DNA of 52,872 bases from Pirellulaceae bacterium (GTDB taxonomy: Bacteria > Planctomycetota > Planctomycetia > Pirellulales > Pirellulaceae), in assembly GCA_022448315.1 (NCBI GenBank), contig JAKVCA010000020.1, positions 131,107-183,978 of the forward strand, read 5' to 3'. Below the pieces are notes generated by a model, which was given only the letters and a program-made list of their open reading frames with translations, ran no database searches and was not told where the DNA came from. The translations under genes were made by a program, and so were the position numbers. Every line of letters begins with the position of its first letter. Position 1 is the stretch's first letter. Shown piece after piece: positions 8,909 through 17,559 of the stretch.

Positions 8909-10087
8909 TCAGGCAACGTAAATCGCCTCATTGTTTCTCGTTGGTGCAGCTTCGGATTCAACCGCCGCGCTCAAGCTTCTATGGAGCCATCTCTCCATCG
9001 ATTTCGCATCGGCCACTGTCAAATCCTCTGGAACTCGTGTCCCGTGTGTGAGGTAATTAACAGGCCACGCGATTTCTTGCAATGCTGGCCACAGGTGATG
9101 AAGTGCGAAAGTTTCATCCAAGTGGGTCAAAATCAGTCCCGTCGGCTTCAAGGCAGCCATGTCGGACGCCGACTGTCCAAGACGGTGGGGCTTCGTGTAT
9201 GCAGGAACGACCCATTGAACTTCGTCAGGTTTGGCGATGTTTAAAATCTCTTGGATGGCCGTCATCGATGGCATTTCGCGACTCTCGATGCCTGGGGTAT
9301 CCATCAGAACGAGGTCAAATTTTTCGGTAAGTTGCGGTGCGGATTTTTGCATCGCGTTGGTCGAATCGACCCGAAAGACAGGAATTTTCATCAGCTCCGC
9401 GAATTCATCCAAAGCGGTGTCAGGTATTCGGCGATCCGAAGAAGATTCAATTTTCACAAGCGCGACAGATTGCTTGAGGTTTCCTGAATATGCCGTTGCC
9501 AGCTTCGCAACGACGCTGGTTTTTCCTACGCCGCATTCCCCAACCAAAGCGACCCAATGCGATACGCCTTCCTGGCAATGAAGCTCACCCCCGAGGGGGA
9601 TGGTTTCCGAAATTTTTCTAGCAATCTGTCGGAAGCCCCACTCCGAATTGGCAAAGCCTTGATCTCCGATATTTTTTGAGATTTGGTCAATCAAGCCATC
9701 CGCAATTTGAGAATCGACGCCTGCAAGGCCTAATCCGCGTCGCAAGGAATTCAGGTGCCCAAGTGTTGTAGACGATCTCTCTGGGTCGGCCGCTTCGAAG
9801 TTGCCCGATGAAGAAGCAGATTTGACGGAACCGCTGAAAATCCGTGCTCCGTAAGCGGCTTGAGTATCTGGAGGCAACCACTTCAACGCTTCGCCAGGTA
9901 GACGACTGGGAACGTCATTTTGCACGGATGCGACGACTTCGAGATCCGTACCGCCCGTAATCCACCCGCGGACACCCGGACGACGTATGCGACGGCAATG
10001 AAGCAAGCTGGCATTCGGACCAAGTTCTTCGCGGATCAAGTCCAATGCTTCACGGATCGTCTGCACCCGATAGGTTTTCGCATCCAT
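8909..10087 (-). CDS. flhF: Flagellar biosynthesis GTPase FlhF
   Basis: FlhF is an SRP-type GTPase that helps fix flagellar number and position. The N-terminus MDAKTYRVQTIREALDLI is the FlhF signature, so I start at ATG 10087; the frame is open 14 codons further, to 10129. An N-terminal B domain and linker precede the NG domain, which carries P-loop GECGVGKTS (about 183-191), the DTPG G3 motif near 263 and THLDE in place of the usual TKLDE near 325. The length of 392 residues is normal. It follows flhA by about 200 bp on the same strand. The P-loop Gly-Glu-Cys start differs from the commoner GPTGVGKT form but keeps the GKT/S core. Confidence 0.93.
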   Translation of the reverse strand: MDAKTYRVQTIREALDLIREELGPNASLLHCRRIRRPGVRGWITGGTDLEVVASVQNDVPSRLPGEALKWLPPDTQAAYGARIFSGSVKSASSSGNFEAADPERSSTTLGHLNSLRRGLGLAGVDSQIADGLIDQISKNIGDQGFANSEWGFRQIARKISETIPLGGELHCQEGVSHWVALVGECGVGKTSVVAKLATAYSGNLKQSVALVKIESSSDRRIPDTALDEFAELMKIPVFRVDSTNAMQKSAPQLTEKFDLVLMDTPGIESREMPSMTAIQEILNIAKPDEVQWVVPAYTKPHRLGQSASDMAALKPTGLILTHLDETFALHHLWPALQEIAWPVNYLTHGTRVPEDLTVADAKSMERWLHRSLSAAVESEAAPTRNNEAIYVA

Positions 10088-10285
10088 GCATTTACCCAAT
10101 ACTTTCATGACCCAGCAATCGAGCAGCAATGCTTTTCGGATCGGTTTGAATTTGAATACAAATAGCTTAGAACCGGCTCAAACTGAAGGCCTGTTCAATC
10201 TCGTTGAGGTCCCCTCAACGTCTCAAAGTTTTACTTCGCCTCATCAATACTTTTTTCGCTCTGACTTTGGCCATGTCCGCCAGCG

Positions 10286-12367
10286 TCAAACCCCCGACTT
10301 GGCCGTGGTGTCGGTGACCAGGCCATGCGATTCGATTTGCGTGTCACGAGTGACTTCGTTGTAACTCATGACCACCAAACGTGGCAGAATTGACGCCGTC
10401 ATCTGCTTCAAGCCAGGTCTGATCTGCGGACTCACCAAAACGACAGGCGTCAGTCCTTGACGGCTTAATGTCACGGTCTCTGCCGAAATACGATCGCAAA
10501 TCTCCTGAACCACATTCGGTGCGAGCCGGACAAACAATCCCCGTTCATTGTGTTCGATTCCTGCGGAAATTCGATCTTCGAGCGCGGGATCCAGCGTGAT
10601 TACATGCAAACGATTTTCCTCATCTCGATAACGCGTGCAGATCGTTCTGGACAACCGATTTCGGACGTATTCCGTGAGCCAAATTGGATCGGATGTCCGG
10701 CTGGCGTAGTCCCCAAGCGTCTCCAGAATCAAGCTGAGCTGACGGATGGACACTTCCTCCCGAAGCAACATCTGCAACACGTTTTGGACCTCCCCAAGCT
10801 TCATTACGCCGGGAATCAATTCGTCGACCACGGCAGGGCTGGTCTTCTTGAGTTCGTCCATCAAGTGCCGTGTCGCATCTCGGGTAAGGATGTCCTCGGC
10901 ATGACGTCGTACCACTTCCTGCAAGTGCGTCGCAAGAACGGCCGCCGGTTCGACCATGGTGTAGCCCTGCATCTCGCCCTGGTCTCTTTGCTGATGCTCA
11001 ATCCATACCGCTGGCTGATCGAATGCCGGGTCCTTGACGTCAATGCCCAACAAACGACCCTGCGCGGTTCCGCCATCCATCGCCAAGAGTCGCTCCGGCA
11101 ACACCAGTCCATCAGCGACCACGTTATTCATGATTTTTAGTCGGTAGTCATTTTCACCCAACCGCATGTTGTCGCGAATGCGAATTTTGGGAAGGACAAT
11201 ACCAATTTCCGATGCGACCTGCTGTCGAACCGATGTGATTCTCGGCAATAAGTCACCACCACGATTCGGATCCGCCAAGCGAATCAGGCCAACGCCCAAC
11301 TCCAGTTCCATGGGATCAATGGTCAGGTAGTCCTCGATCCGTTCTTCCTTCTTGGGTTTATTTTCGTCTTGTGATTTCTGCTCCGCCTCAAAGGCCTCCG
11401 CTTCACGCTGCTTATTCTGGCGATTTAAAACGATGGCAAGCCCCACACATCCACCGGCCAACGAAAGCAGTGGAAGTGTGGGCAGGTTGGTGAAGACAAG
11501 GATGAAGAGGAATCCGCCGGAGACCAGTAAAGCCTGAGGGCGAGCGAACAGTTGGGACAGGAATTCGGTGGGAAGGTTCGTCCGCTTGGTGCTTCTCGTC
11601 ACCAAGAGGCCCGCAGCGAGAGAAATCAGGAATGCCGGCACTTGCGAAACGAGACCGTCACCAATCGTCAGTTTTGTAAAAACTTCCGCCGCTTCTGCCA
11701 GCGACATTCCACCTTGAAGACCAATCGCGAACCCACCAATCACATTGATGACGGTAATGACGATGCCTGCGATCGCGTCCCCTCGAACAAACTTACTGGC
11801 ACCATCCATCGCTCCATAGAAATCGGCCTGACTAGTGATTTCCTCGCGACGCCTCTGAGCTTCCTTTTCGTCAATGGTCCCAGCATTGAGGTCCGCATCG
11901 ACTGCCATCTGCCGGCCGGGCATCCCGTCCAATGCAAATCGGGCCGCCACTTCACTAATTCGCGTTGCGCCTTTGGTGATCACAACAAATTGGATCACCA
12001 CAATGATCACGAAGATGATCAGCCCTACGACAATCCGGTCACCAGCAACAAAATCGCCGAAAGCCTGAATAACTCCGCCCGCAGCAGCGTCCGTATTGGT
12101 CTCGGCCTGCGTCAGAATCAGTCGGGTTGTGGCGACGTTCAAGACCAGTCGACCAAGCGTCGTCGCGAGCAAAAGAGATGGAAAAATATTGAAATCAAGA
12201 GGCGAGCGAACATAAATGGTCGTCAGCAAAACAATGACAGCGACGGTGATGTTCGCCGCAAGTAACAAATCCATAAGAGGGGTCGGCAACGGCACCAGAA
12301 TCACCAGAATGCTGGAGATCAGCCCGAAGGGTAGAACCAAATTTTGCCAAGCTGACAGACGATTCAT
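10286..12367 (-). CDS. flhA: Flagellar export apparatus protein FlhA
   Basis: FlhA is the large inner-membrane component of the flagellar type III export gate. In 693 residues there are about eight N-terminal membrane helices (to about residue 330), the conserved cytoplasmic loop (VITKGATRISEVAARFALD, MPGRQMAVDADLNAG, REEITSQADFYGAMDG) and a long cytoplasmic domain ending near RLVVMSYNEV. The LDFNIFPSLLLATTLGRLVLN stretch, starting at about residue 57, is typical of the FHIPEP family. The start is ATG 12367. The gene heads a minus-strand block with flhF, a small membrane protein and fliA; flhB, a frequent neighbour, is not upstream. Confidence 0.97.
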   Translation of the reverse strand: MNRLSAWQNLVLPFGLISSILVILVPLPTPLMDLLLAANITVAVIVLLTTIYVRSPLDFNIFPSLLLATTLGRLVLNVATTRLILTQAETNTDAAAGGVIQAFGDFVAGDRIVVGLIIFVIIVVIQFVVITKGATRISEVAARFALDGMPGRQMAVDADLNAGTIDEKEAQRRREEITSQADFYGAMDGASKFVRGDAIAGIVITVINVIGGFAIGLQGGMSLAEAAEVFTKLTIGDGLVSQVPAFLISLAAGLLVTRSTKRTNLPTEFLSQLFARPQALLVSGGFLFILVFTNLPTLPLLSLAGGCVGLAIVLNRQNKQREAEAFEAEQKSQDENKPKKEERIEDYLTIDPMELELGVGLIRLADPNRGGDLLPRITSVRQQVASEIGIVLPKIRIRDNMRLGENDYRLKIMNNVVADGLVLPERLLAMDGGTAQGRLLGIDVKDPAFDQPAVWIEHQQRDQGEMQGYTMVEPAAVLATHLQEVVRRHAEDILTRDATRHLMDELKKTSPAVVDELIPGVMKLGEVQNVLQMLLREEVSIRQLSLILETLGDYASRTSDPIWLTEYVRNRLSRTICTRYRDEENRLHVITLDPALEDRISAGIEHNERGLFVRLAPNVVQEICDRISAETVTLSRQGLTPVVLVSPQIRPGLKQMTASILPRLVVMSYNEVTRDTQIESHGLVTDTTAKSGV

Positions 12368-12920
12368 GCTAGCGAATGGGGTTTTCCGTCAAAAAGGAGT
12401 GGTTTGCGAACGCGGATTGCGTCGAAATCATACGGATCTTCAAACAAGGGGCGAAGATTACTGAAACACCGCCTCCTCGTCCAGCCAAGATTTTCGGGTT
12501 CCCAAAATCGCTTACCCAAAATGCGTCCAACAGAGTTTGAACGACAGAAGAGTCAGGAAACGCACTCGGCAAGTGGGCCGCATGTCTGCCTTTTTCTGAC
12601 GCTGCAGGTAATGACTTGAATCGAAGACGACAGGGGATCGCGGTCGCTGGATGGGTCGCCAGCAAGTTTCGTCGCCCATCAAGAGGGGAGGGCGGTGATA
12701 GGAAGGCCCGTGCTATCGCTTCCTGACTCTGAGTGCAGCAACATACGGGCAAATTGGATTTAGATGGGCCCCCCTCCCGCGCGTTACTATGTCATAATGC
12801 GGCAAGTCATAATGCGGCAAACCGTCAGCATGGAACTCCTGCGAGAGGCGATCCGAGGCGGATTCCATGCATTTCGCTACGATTCAATACCACGTCTAAT
12901 CTTGCACCTGGAAACACCCA
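12368..12920. other. Intergenic region upstream of flhA and the sulfotransferase gene
   Basis: This divergent gap must hold the promoters for flhA (minus) and the sulfotransferase gene (plus). I could not identify a convincing sigma-28, sigma-54 or sigma-70 site. A 15-bp tandem duplication lies at 12791-12820. A minus-strand frame across 12369-12752 lacks protein character. Confidence 0.4.
12791..12820. repeat. 15-bp perfect tandem duplication
   Basis: GTCATAATGCGGCAA occurs twice head to tail (12791-12805 and 12806-12820), about 100 bp upstream of the sulfotransferase start. Confidence 0.85.
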
Positions 12921-14084
12921 TTGTCCGGAAAATCCAACCAATATCCGTGGTATTCACCCCGCTTCTGGCATGGCATGAGGGCAGGTCACTATTTTCGTCT
13001 GCTAGCACGAAATCGATTCCGCATCGGCTTCATGGGGATAGGGATGTCCTTCATGATCATCTGGTTCTCCATGGCCAATTCGCTGGCATGGCGCCTCCAG
13101 CAACTCCTGTTTGGTCAAAAAATCGAGCGAGCCAAACTCAAAGAACCTCCCATCTTCATCATCGGTCATTGGCGGAGTGGGACGACCCTTCTGCACGAGT
13201 ATCTCGTCAAGGATCGACGATTTGCCTACCCGACGACGTTTCAGGTGTTCGCCCCAACTCATTTTCTCCTCACCGATTGGATCTTGCCCCGACTCCTCTG
13301 GTTCATCATTCCTTCGAAACGCCCCATGGACAATATGGCAACGGGTTTCGAACGTCCTCAAGAGGACGAATTTTCATTGTGCGCCATGGGAGCACCCACA
13401 CCCTACGAACGCATGGCTTTTCCGAACAATCCGCCGGTGTACCTCGAGTTCTTAAACATGCAAGACTGCAAGGCAGAGGATCAGTCTGCGTTTGAGGCCG
13501 CGCTCCAGTGGTTTGTCAAAGCCGTTTCCTACAAATCTGGCGGTCGTCGCCTCATCCTTAAATCGCCTCCCCATACCGGTCGAATTGAAACGCTGAGACG
13601 ACTGTTCCCAAATGCCAAATTCATTCATATCTGCCGAGACCCGCTGGAGGTCTACTCGTCTACCATGCGTTTGTGGCCGGCTCTGGATCGTGCCCAAGGA
13701 TTCCAGATGCCGAAATATTCCGACGAGTGGCTGGAGAGCTACGTCTTTGATTGTGGTCGGCGCATGTATGAAGGTTACTTGGAGCAAAGCCAACTCCTAC
13801 CACCTGAAGACTTGATGGAGGTGCGTTACGAAGACCTGGTTGAAGACCCGCTGGGAACATTGAAAGCCATTTATGAAGCCTGTGACCTCGGAGATTTCTC
13901 TGAAACTCAGGAATCCATGGAGGCGTTTATACGAACCCAGAAAAGTTACCAACCGAACAAGCATCGTCTCGATGAGTCGAAATCTCAGCGTGTTTACCAG
14001 GAATGGCGAGTCTACTTCGATCGTTTCGGGTATGCGCTGCCCCAATCGGACTCCATCTCCGCAACTGCCTCGTCAGGAGATTAG
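12921..14084 (+). CDS. Sulfotransferase (PAPS-dependent, planctomycete type)
   Basis: The family transfers sulfate from PAPS (3'-phosphoadenylyl sulfate) to a hydroxyl or amine acceptor. The 5'-phosphosulfate loop IGHWRSGTTL (residues 81-90) and the 3'-phosphate motif CRDPLEVYSST (about 235-245) are clear. The fold continues through the LMEVRYEDLVEDP segment. The N-terminus has a hydrophobic helix (about 33-50), so membrane association is likely. The start is TTG 12921: GGAA lies seven bases upstream, an in-frame stop lies at 12897, and the N-terminal PWYSPRFWHGMR looks conserved from memory of similar proteins. The first ATG would be 12978. The length of 387 residues fits. The acceptor is unknown, and no sulfatase or PAPS-synthesis gene is adjacent. 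Confidence 0.88.
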   Translation: MSGKSNQYPWYSPRFWHGMRAGHYFRLLARNRFRIGFMGIGMSFMIIWFSMANSLAWRLQQLLFGQKIERAKLKEPPIFIIGHWRSGTTLLHEYLVKDRRFAYPTTFQVFAPTHFLLTDWILPRLLWFIIPSKRPMDNMATGFERPQEDEFSLCAMGAPTPYERMAFPNNPPVYLEFLNMQDCKAEDQSAFEAALQWFVKAVSYKSGGRRLILKSPPHTGRIETLRRLFPNAKFIHICRDPLEVYSSTMRLWPALDRAQGFQMPKYSDEWLESYVFDCGRRMYEGYLEQSQLLPPEDLMEVRYEDLVEDPLGTLKAIYEACDLGDFSETQESMEAFIRTQKSYQPNKHRLDESKSQRVYQEWRVYFDRFGYALPQSDSISATASSGD

Positions 14085-14149
14085 AAACGGTCGTTGGAGC
14101 CCTAAGGTGAGGAAGAGAGTCGTTCGGCTTCTCTCGAGGTCACCATATC

Positions 14150-14866
14150 TCAACGTTGAGTTGGCATTTCGCGAATTGCCGCTCGGATCGCATGGTCTGG
14201 AATGCCGATATCCAACACACAGATTTTCCCGACCCACGGCGTTGCATCCTCAGTAAGCAAACCGGGCTTCGCTGCGACAAAGGTCGCCGTCATATCGGCT
14301 CGCACCAGAGTGGTTGAAATGACGCCCTGATCGGCATCGAGACCACTCGGTAGATCAACGGCCAAACAACGCCACTCAGCTCGATTGACCGCTTCGATCA
14401 CCGGCAGCATGTGCTGACGGGGAGGACCTTTGGCACCGGTTCCCAGCATTGCATCGACCACCCACCTCAATCGCTCCCCCTGAAAAAGAGCTGAAATCAA
14501 CTGGCTGACCTGCTCCTCGGTAGAATCCGGGCTGAACTGAACGGTAGGGATCCCTAACGCCTGAGCAATGCGCCAATGGATTGCCGCATCCCCACGGTAT
14601 TTCCCCGCATCGCAAACCAGACCGACTTTGACATTGATGCCGCGGACTTGCATGTGCCTTGCGATCACCCACCCATCGCCCCCATTATTACCCGGGCCGC
14701 ACAAGACCAACACCGCTCCCTCGACCTCCTGTTTCACCAGGAGATCGACGCAACCTCGTCCTGCATTCTCCATCAATACGGAACCCGGAATCCCGAGTCG
14801 CTCCATTGCATAGCGGTCCACATATTGCACTTGAGCGCACGATAAACATAAGGGTTCAACACTCAT
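14150..14866 (-). CDS. nnrE: NAD(P)H-hydrate epimerase (YjeF N-terminal domain)
   Basis: This enzyme epimerises the R and S forms of damaged, hydrated NAD(P)H so that a companion dehydratase can repair them. Family motifs are GPGNNGGDGWVIARH (57-71), VDAMLGTGAKG (about 136) and VDLPSGLDAD (about 169). The protein has 238 residues, so it is the stand-alone epimerase domain; the dehydratase domain to which it is fused in many bacteria is not here. The start is ATG 14866. It is convergent with the sulfotransferase gene, 65 bp away. Confidence 0.93.
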   Translation of the reverse strand: MSVEPLCLSCAQVQYVDRYAMERLGIPGSVLMENAGRGCVDLLVKQEVEGAVLVLCGPGNNGGDGWVIARHMQVRGINVKVGLVCDAGKYRGDAAIHWRIAQALGIPTVQFSPDSTEEQVSQLISALFQGERLRWVVDAMLGTGAKGPPRQHMLPVIEAVNRAEWRCLAVDLPSGLDADQGVISTTLVRADMTATFVAAKPGLLTEDATPWVGKICVLDIGIPDHAIRAAIREMPTQR

Positions 14867-15052
14867 TATCGACTCCGAGGCGGATTTAGCAGGCTTTTAT
14901 CACGGGATATGATAGTGCGGAGGAACGCCGTATTCACGCGGACCTTCGAAACCGTGTCTCATTCAGTCTGTTCATAGGCTCGCCCCTTTCGAACCGGGGT
15001 ATATTGGGTCACACTCGAGGATCCAAATTCCAGTATTTCAAGGATGCAATTT

Positions 15053-15277
15053 ATGCCGTTATACGAATATCGTTGCCAGAAATGCGAAGCCGAATTCGAA
15101 CTGCTTGTTCGGAATGAAAAAGATCGGGTGTGTCCCAAATGCCAGAGTCGAGATCTGGAAAAACTTCTGAGCGTACCCGCGTCACCATCCATCCACTCCG
15201 GCTCACTTCCGGTTACTTCAGGCGAGGACACATGTGGTCGACCTCAATGTGCTCGTGGCTGCATGTTTGACAATTGA
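15053..15277 (+). CDS. FmdB-family zinc-ribbon protein
   Basis: A short protein of 74 residues begins MPLYEYRCQKC, the signature of the FmdB/CxxC_CxxC_SSSS regulatory family. A four-Cys ribbon (CQKC near residue 8, CPKC near 34) is followed by a Ser/Gly-rich stretch and a further Cys-rich tail (CGRPQCARGC). I chose ATG 15053 because AGGA at 15041-15044 is correctly spaced for it and overlaps the earlier ATG at 15044. The family is widespread and mostly uncharacterised; a regulatory or metal-binding role is only suggested. Confidence 0.88.
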   Translation: MPLYEYRCQKCEAEFELLVRNEKDRVCPKCQSRDLEKLLSVPASPSIHSGSLPVTSGEDTCGRPQCARGCMFDN

Positions 15278-15760
15278 TGCCTCGGGAAAGGTTGCCAAAG
15301 TGATCGATATTTCCGAGCAATTTCAATGGTGGGGATCAAGACTCCAGAGACACGGGCCAAATCCTACGTGGGGCATTCGAGTGCTCTGAACCTTGGTTCT
15401 CCAGCAGCTTTTCAAGATTTGGCAACAAGCTCATATTTCGTCGCGACATCGCCCCACGCGTCACTTTCTGCCATTTTCGTTCGCTTTTTGGCCTCGTTGA
15501 TTCATTGGCCTCGTTGATTCAAAGGCCGGGTCCGGAGACAATGGGAGCGGCGTGTTCACTGACTCCATATTTCCCAAGTTCTAGCCGCAGAGCCTTCGGG
15601 AAACACGGTCAGGAGACTCCACAGCGTTGGAGCATCGGGTGGTCGCATCCACGCTCGATCATTCGGCAATAAAACCGGTTTCGCCACTTCATAAGAGGTG
15701 ATCGGGAGCTGACACTTTCCCGGCGTGCTTCATCACTCACGTTATATTTTGGAATCAAAG
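15278..15760. other. Intergenic region upstream of ilvE
   Basis: I see no gene here. A 17-bp tandem duplication lies at 15488-15521. The ilvE frame is open upstream to a GTG at 15725, but I do not count those codons as translated. Confidence 0.4.
15488..15521. repeat. 17-bp perfect tandem duplication
   Basis: TTGGCCTCGTTGATTCA occurs twice head to tail (15488-15504 and 15505-15521) in non-coding DNA. Confidence 0.85.
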
Positions 15761-16618
15761 ATGTCCCTGAAAGTTAATATCAACGGTCAGCTTTTTGACA
15801 AAGAAGACGCGAAAATCAGCGTCTACGACCACGGTCTTCTCTACGGTGACGGTGTTTTCGAGGGGATGAGAAGTTACGGTGGGAAAGTATTCCGATTGCA
15901 GACGCACCTTGACCGCCTCTGGGAATCCGCGCAAGCGATTGGATTGCAGATTCCCATGACCACGGAGGAGGTGGGAAATGCGGTGCAGGAAACACTTGAA
16001 ACGAACTCGATTTCGGATGGCTACATCCGATTGGTCGTGACGCGAGGCTCCGGAACTCTAGGGTTGGATCCCAATCGAACAAGCCATCCTCAGGTCATTA
16101 CCATCACGGACCATATTTCGCTCTATCCGGATGAATTCTACGAAAACGGTCTCGAAATCGTCACCGCCAGTACAGTACGAAATCATCCCTCTGCGGTTAA
16201 CCCCCGGATCAAAAGTCTGAATTACTTGAATAATGTCCTGGCCAAAATGGAGGGACTCCGTGCAGGCTGTGTGGAGGCATTGATGTTGAATTCCCAGGGT
16301 CACGTTGCTGAGTGCACGGGAGATAACATTTTCATCGTCAAAGCCGGGCGACTGCTTACACCCTCGATCGACTCGGGAATCCTCGCAGGAATCACGCGGC
16401 AAGTCGTCATGGACCTCGCTACCGAAGATGGGATCCCCGTCGAAGAATTGACACTCACGCGGCATGACCTCTATGTGGCCGACGAGTGCTTTCTGACCGG
16501 CAGTGCTGCCGAGGTGATTCCGGTTGTCAAAATCGATGATCGGACCATCGGGGTGGGCACGCCAGGACCGGTTACTCGAACGCTGATCGAGAAGTTCCGG
16601 GAAGAAACACGAAAATAA
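15761..16618 (+). CDS. ilvE: Branched-chain amino acid aminotransferase (class IV PLP enzyme)
   Basis: The enzyme transaminates branched-chain amino acids with 2-oxoglutarate. The class IV hallmarks are VYDHGLLYGDGVFEGMRSY near the N-terminus, HLDRLWESAQ, the PLP-lysine segment RIKSLNYLNNVLAK (the Lys of IKSLN), ECTGDNIFIV and the phosphate-binding SGILAGITRQ. The protein has 285 residues from ATG 15761, which has GGA seven bases upstream; a GTG at 15725 is in frame but would add residues foreign to the family. D-alanine aminotransferase and aminodeoxychorismate lyase share the fold. The GVFEGMRSYGGKVFRL stretch favours IlvE. Confidence 0.88.
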   Translation: MSLKVNINGQLFDKEDAKISVYDHGLLYGDGVFEGMRSYGGKVFRLQTHLDRLWESAQAIGLQIPMTTEEVGNAVQETLETNSISDGYIRLVVTRGSGTLGLDPNRTSHPQVITITDHISLYPDEFYENGLEIVTASTVRNHPSAVNPRIKSLNYLNNVLAKMEGLRAGCVEALMLNSQGHVAECTGDNIFIVKAGRLLTPSIDSGILAGITRQVVMDLATEDGIPVEELTLTRHDLYVADECFLTGSAAEVIPVVKIDDRTIGVGTPGPVTRTLIEKFREETRK

Positions 16619-16673
16619 CCCGTCTGTCGTCGCCTATTCCTCAAACCACCTCATTCCCTGAAGGCCTGAAACC

Positions 16674-17444
16674 ATGCTTAATCCCAAAAGATGCGGCTTG
16701 CCGATTCTGTTCGTTGCACTCAGTGCGTTGATCGCTTGGGGTCAGCAGGGCAACGGCCTCGGAAACACGGGTGATTCAACGATCCCTCGAGGTGTGAACC
16801 GATATTTGGGGCGCACAGTGGCTCAAACGATGCACTACACGGGTGCCGAGTGGCTCATCCGAAACACGCGAGAACGAGAAGAAAGATGCTCGTTGATGCT
16901 CGCGAATCTCGACGTTCGCCCCGGCATGACGGTTTGTGACATGGGTTGCGGCAACGGTTTTTACTCGCTGAAACTCGCCAAGATGGTCGGGCAGCAGGGC
17001 CAGGTTCTCGGAGTCGACATTCAACCGGAGATGCTCGTCCTGCTACGACAACGGGCCGAGAAATCGGGCATTGAAAACATCTCCCCGATACTCGGTTCGA
17101 TGCATGATCCGCGTCTGCCCCAGAAGACGGTGGACATGGTCCTCTTGGTCGATGTTTATCACGAATTTTCGCATCCGCAACATATGCTCGCCGGCATGAG
17201 GCGGTCCCTCAAGGAAGATGGAACGATCGTCCTGCTGGAGTATCGGGGGGAAGATCCGGATGTGCCCATCAAACCGCTCCACAAAATGACGCGAAAGCAG
17301 GTGGACCTCGAAATGCGAGCGAACGGATTCAAACTGGTGAAGTCGTTTGATGACCTGCCTTGGCAACATATGCTGTACTATGGAATTGACACGGAATGGG
17401 AACCCCCGCAGGGTTACCCAAATAAAGTCACCGCCCCCCGATAG
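16674..17444 (+). CDS. Exported SAM-dependent class I methyltransferase
   Basis: The protein has 256 residues. Residues 1-23 read as a signal peptide (basic start NPKRC, hydrophobic core LPILFVALSALIAWG, then Gln-Gln). The mature part has the class I methyltransferase core: motif I VCDMGCGNGFYSLKLA (about 83-98), acidic residue GVDIQPEM after strand 2, MVLLVDVYHEFSHP at motif II/III, and a motif like VLLEYRGED. The HEF.HP step resembles UbiE-type methyltransferases. It follows ilvE by 55 bp and could be cotranscribed. The combination of a cytosolic-type SAM-binding fold and an export signal is odd because SAM is not known to be abundant outside the cytoplasm. The substrate is unknown. Confidence 0.85.
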   Translation: MLNPKRCGLPILFVALSALIAWGQQGNGLGNTGDSTIPRGVNRYLGRTVAQTMHYTGAEWLIRNTREREERCSLMLANLDVRPGMTVCDMGCGNGFYSLKLAKMVGQQGQVLGVDIQPEMLVLLRQRAEKSGIENISPILGSMHDPRLPQKTVDMVLLVDVYHEFSHPQHMLAGMRRSLKEDGTIVLLEYRGEDPDVPIKPLHKMTRKQVDLEMRANGFKLVKSFDDLPWQHMLYYGIDTEWEPPQGYPNKVTAPR

Positions 17445-17559
17445 GCCTCGGGCACCGGGAGAAACTTTCGACCGTTTTGTTGAAACGCCCGAGCGAATGA
17501 CAACTTTTAGCAACTGACATCTGAGACTGGACTCTGGGACTTCAACCAGGAAGATCGCT

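Noticed and set aside
12369-12752. Minus-strand frame of 127 codons upstream of flhA
   Set aside because: Biased composition, no signal or domain, and it occupies the region needed for the flhA promoter.
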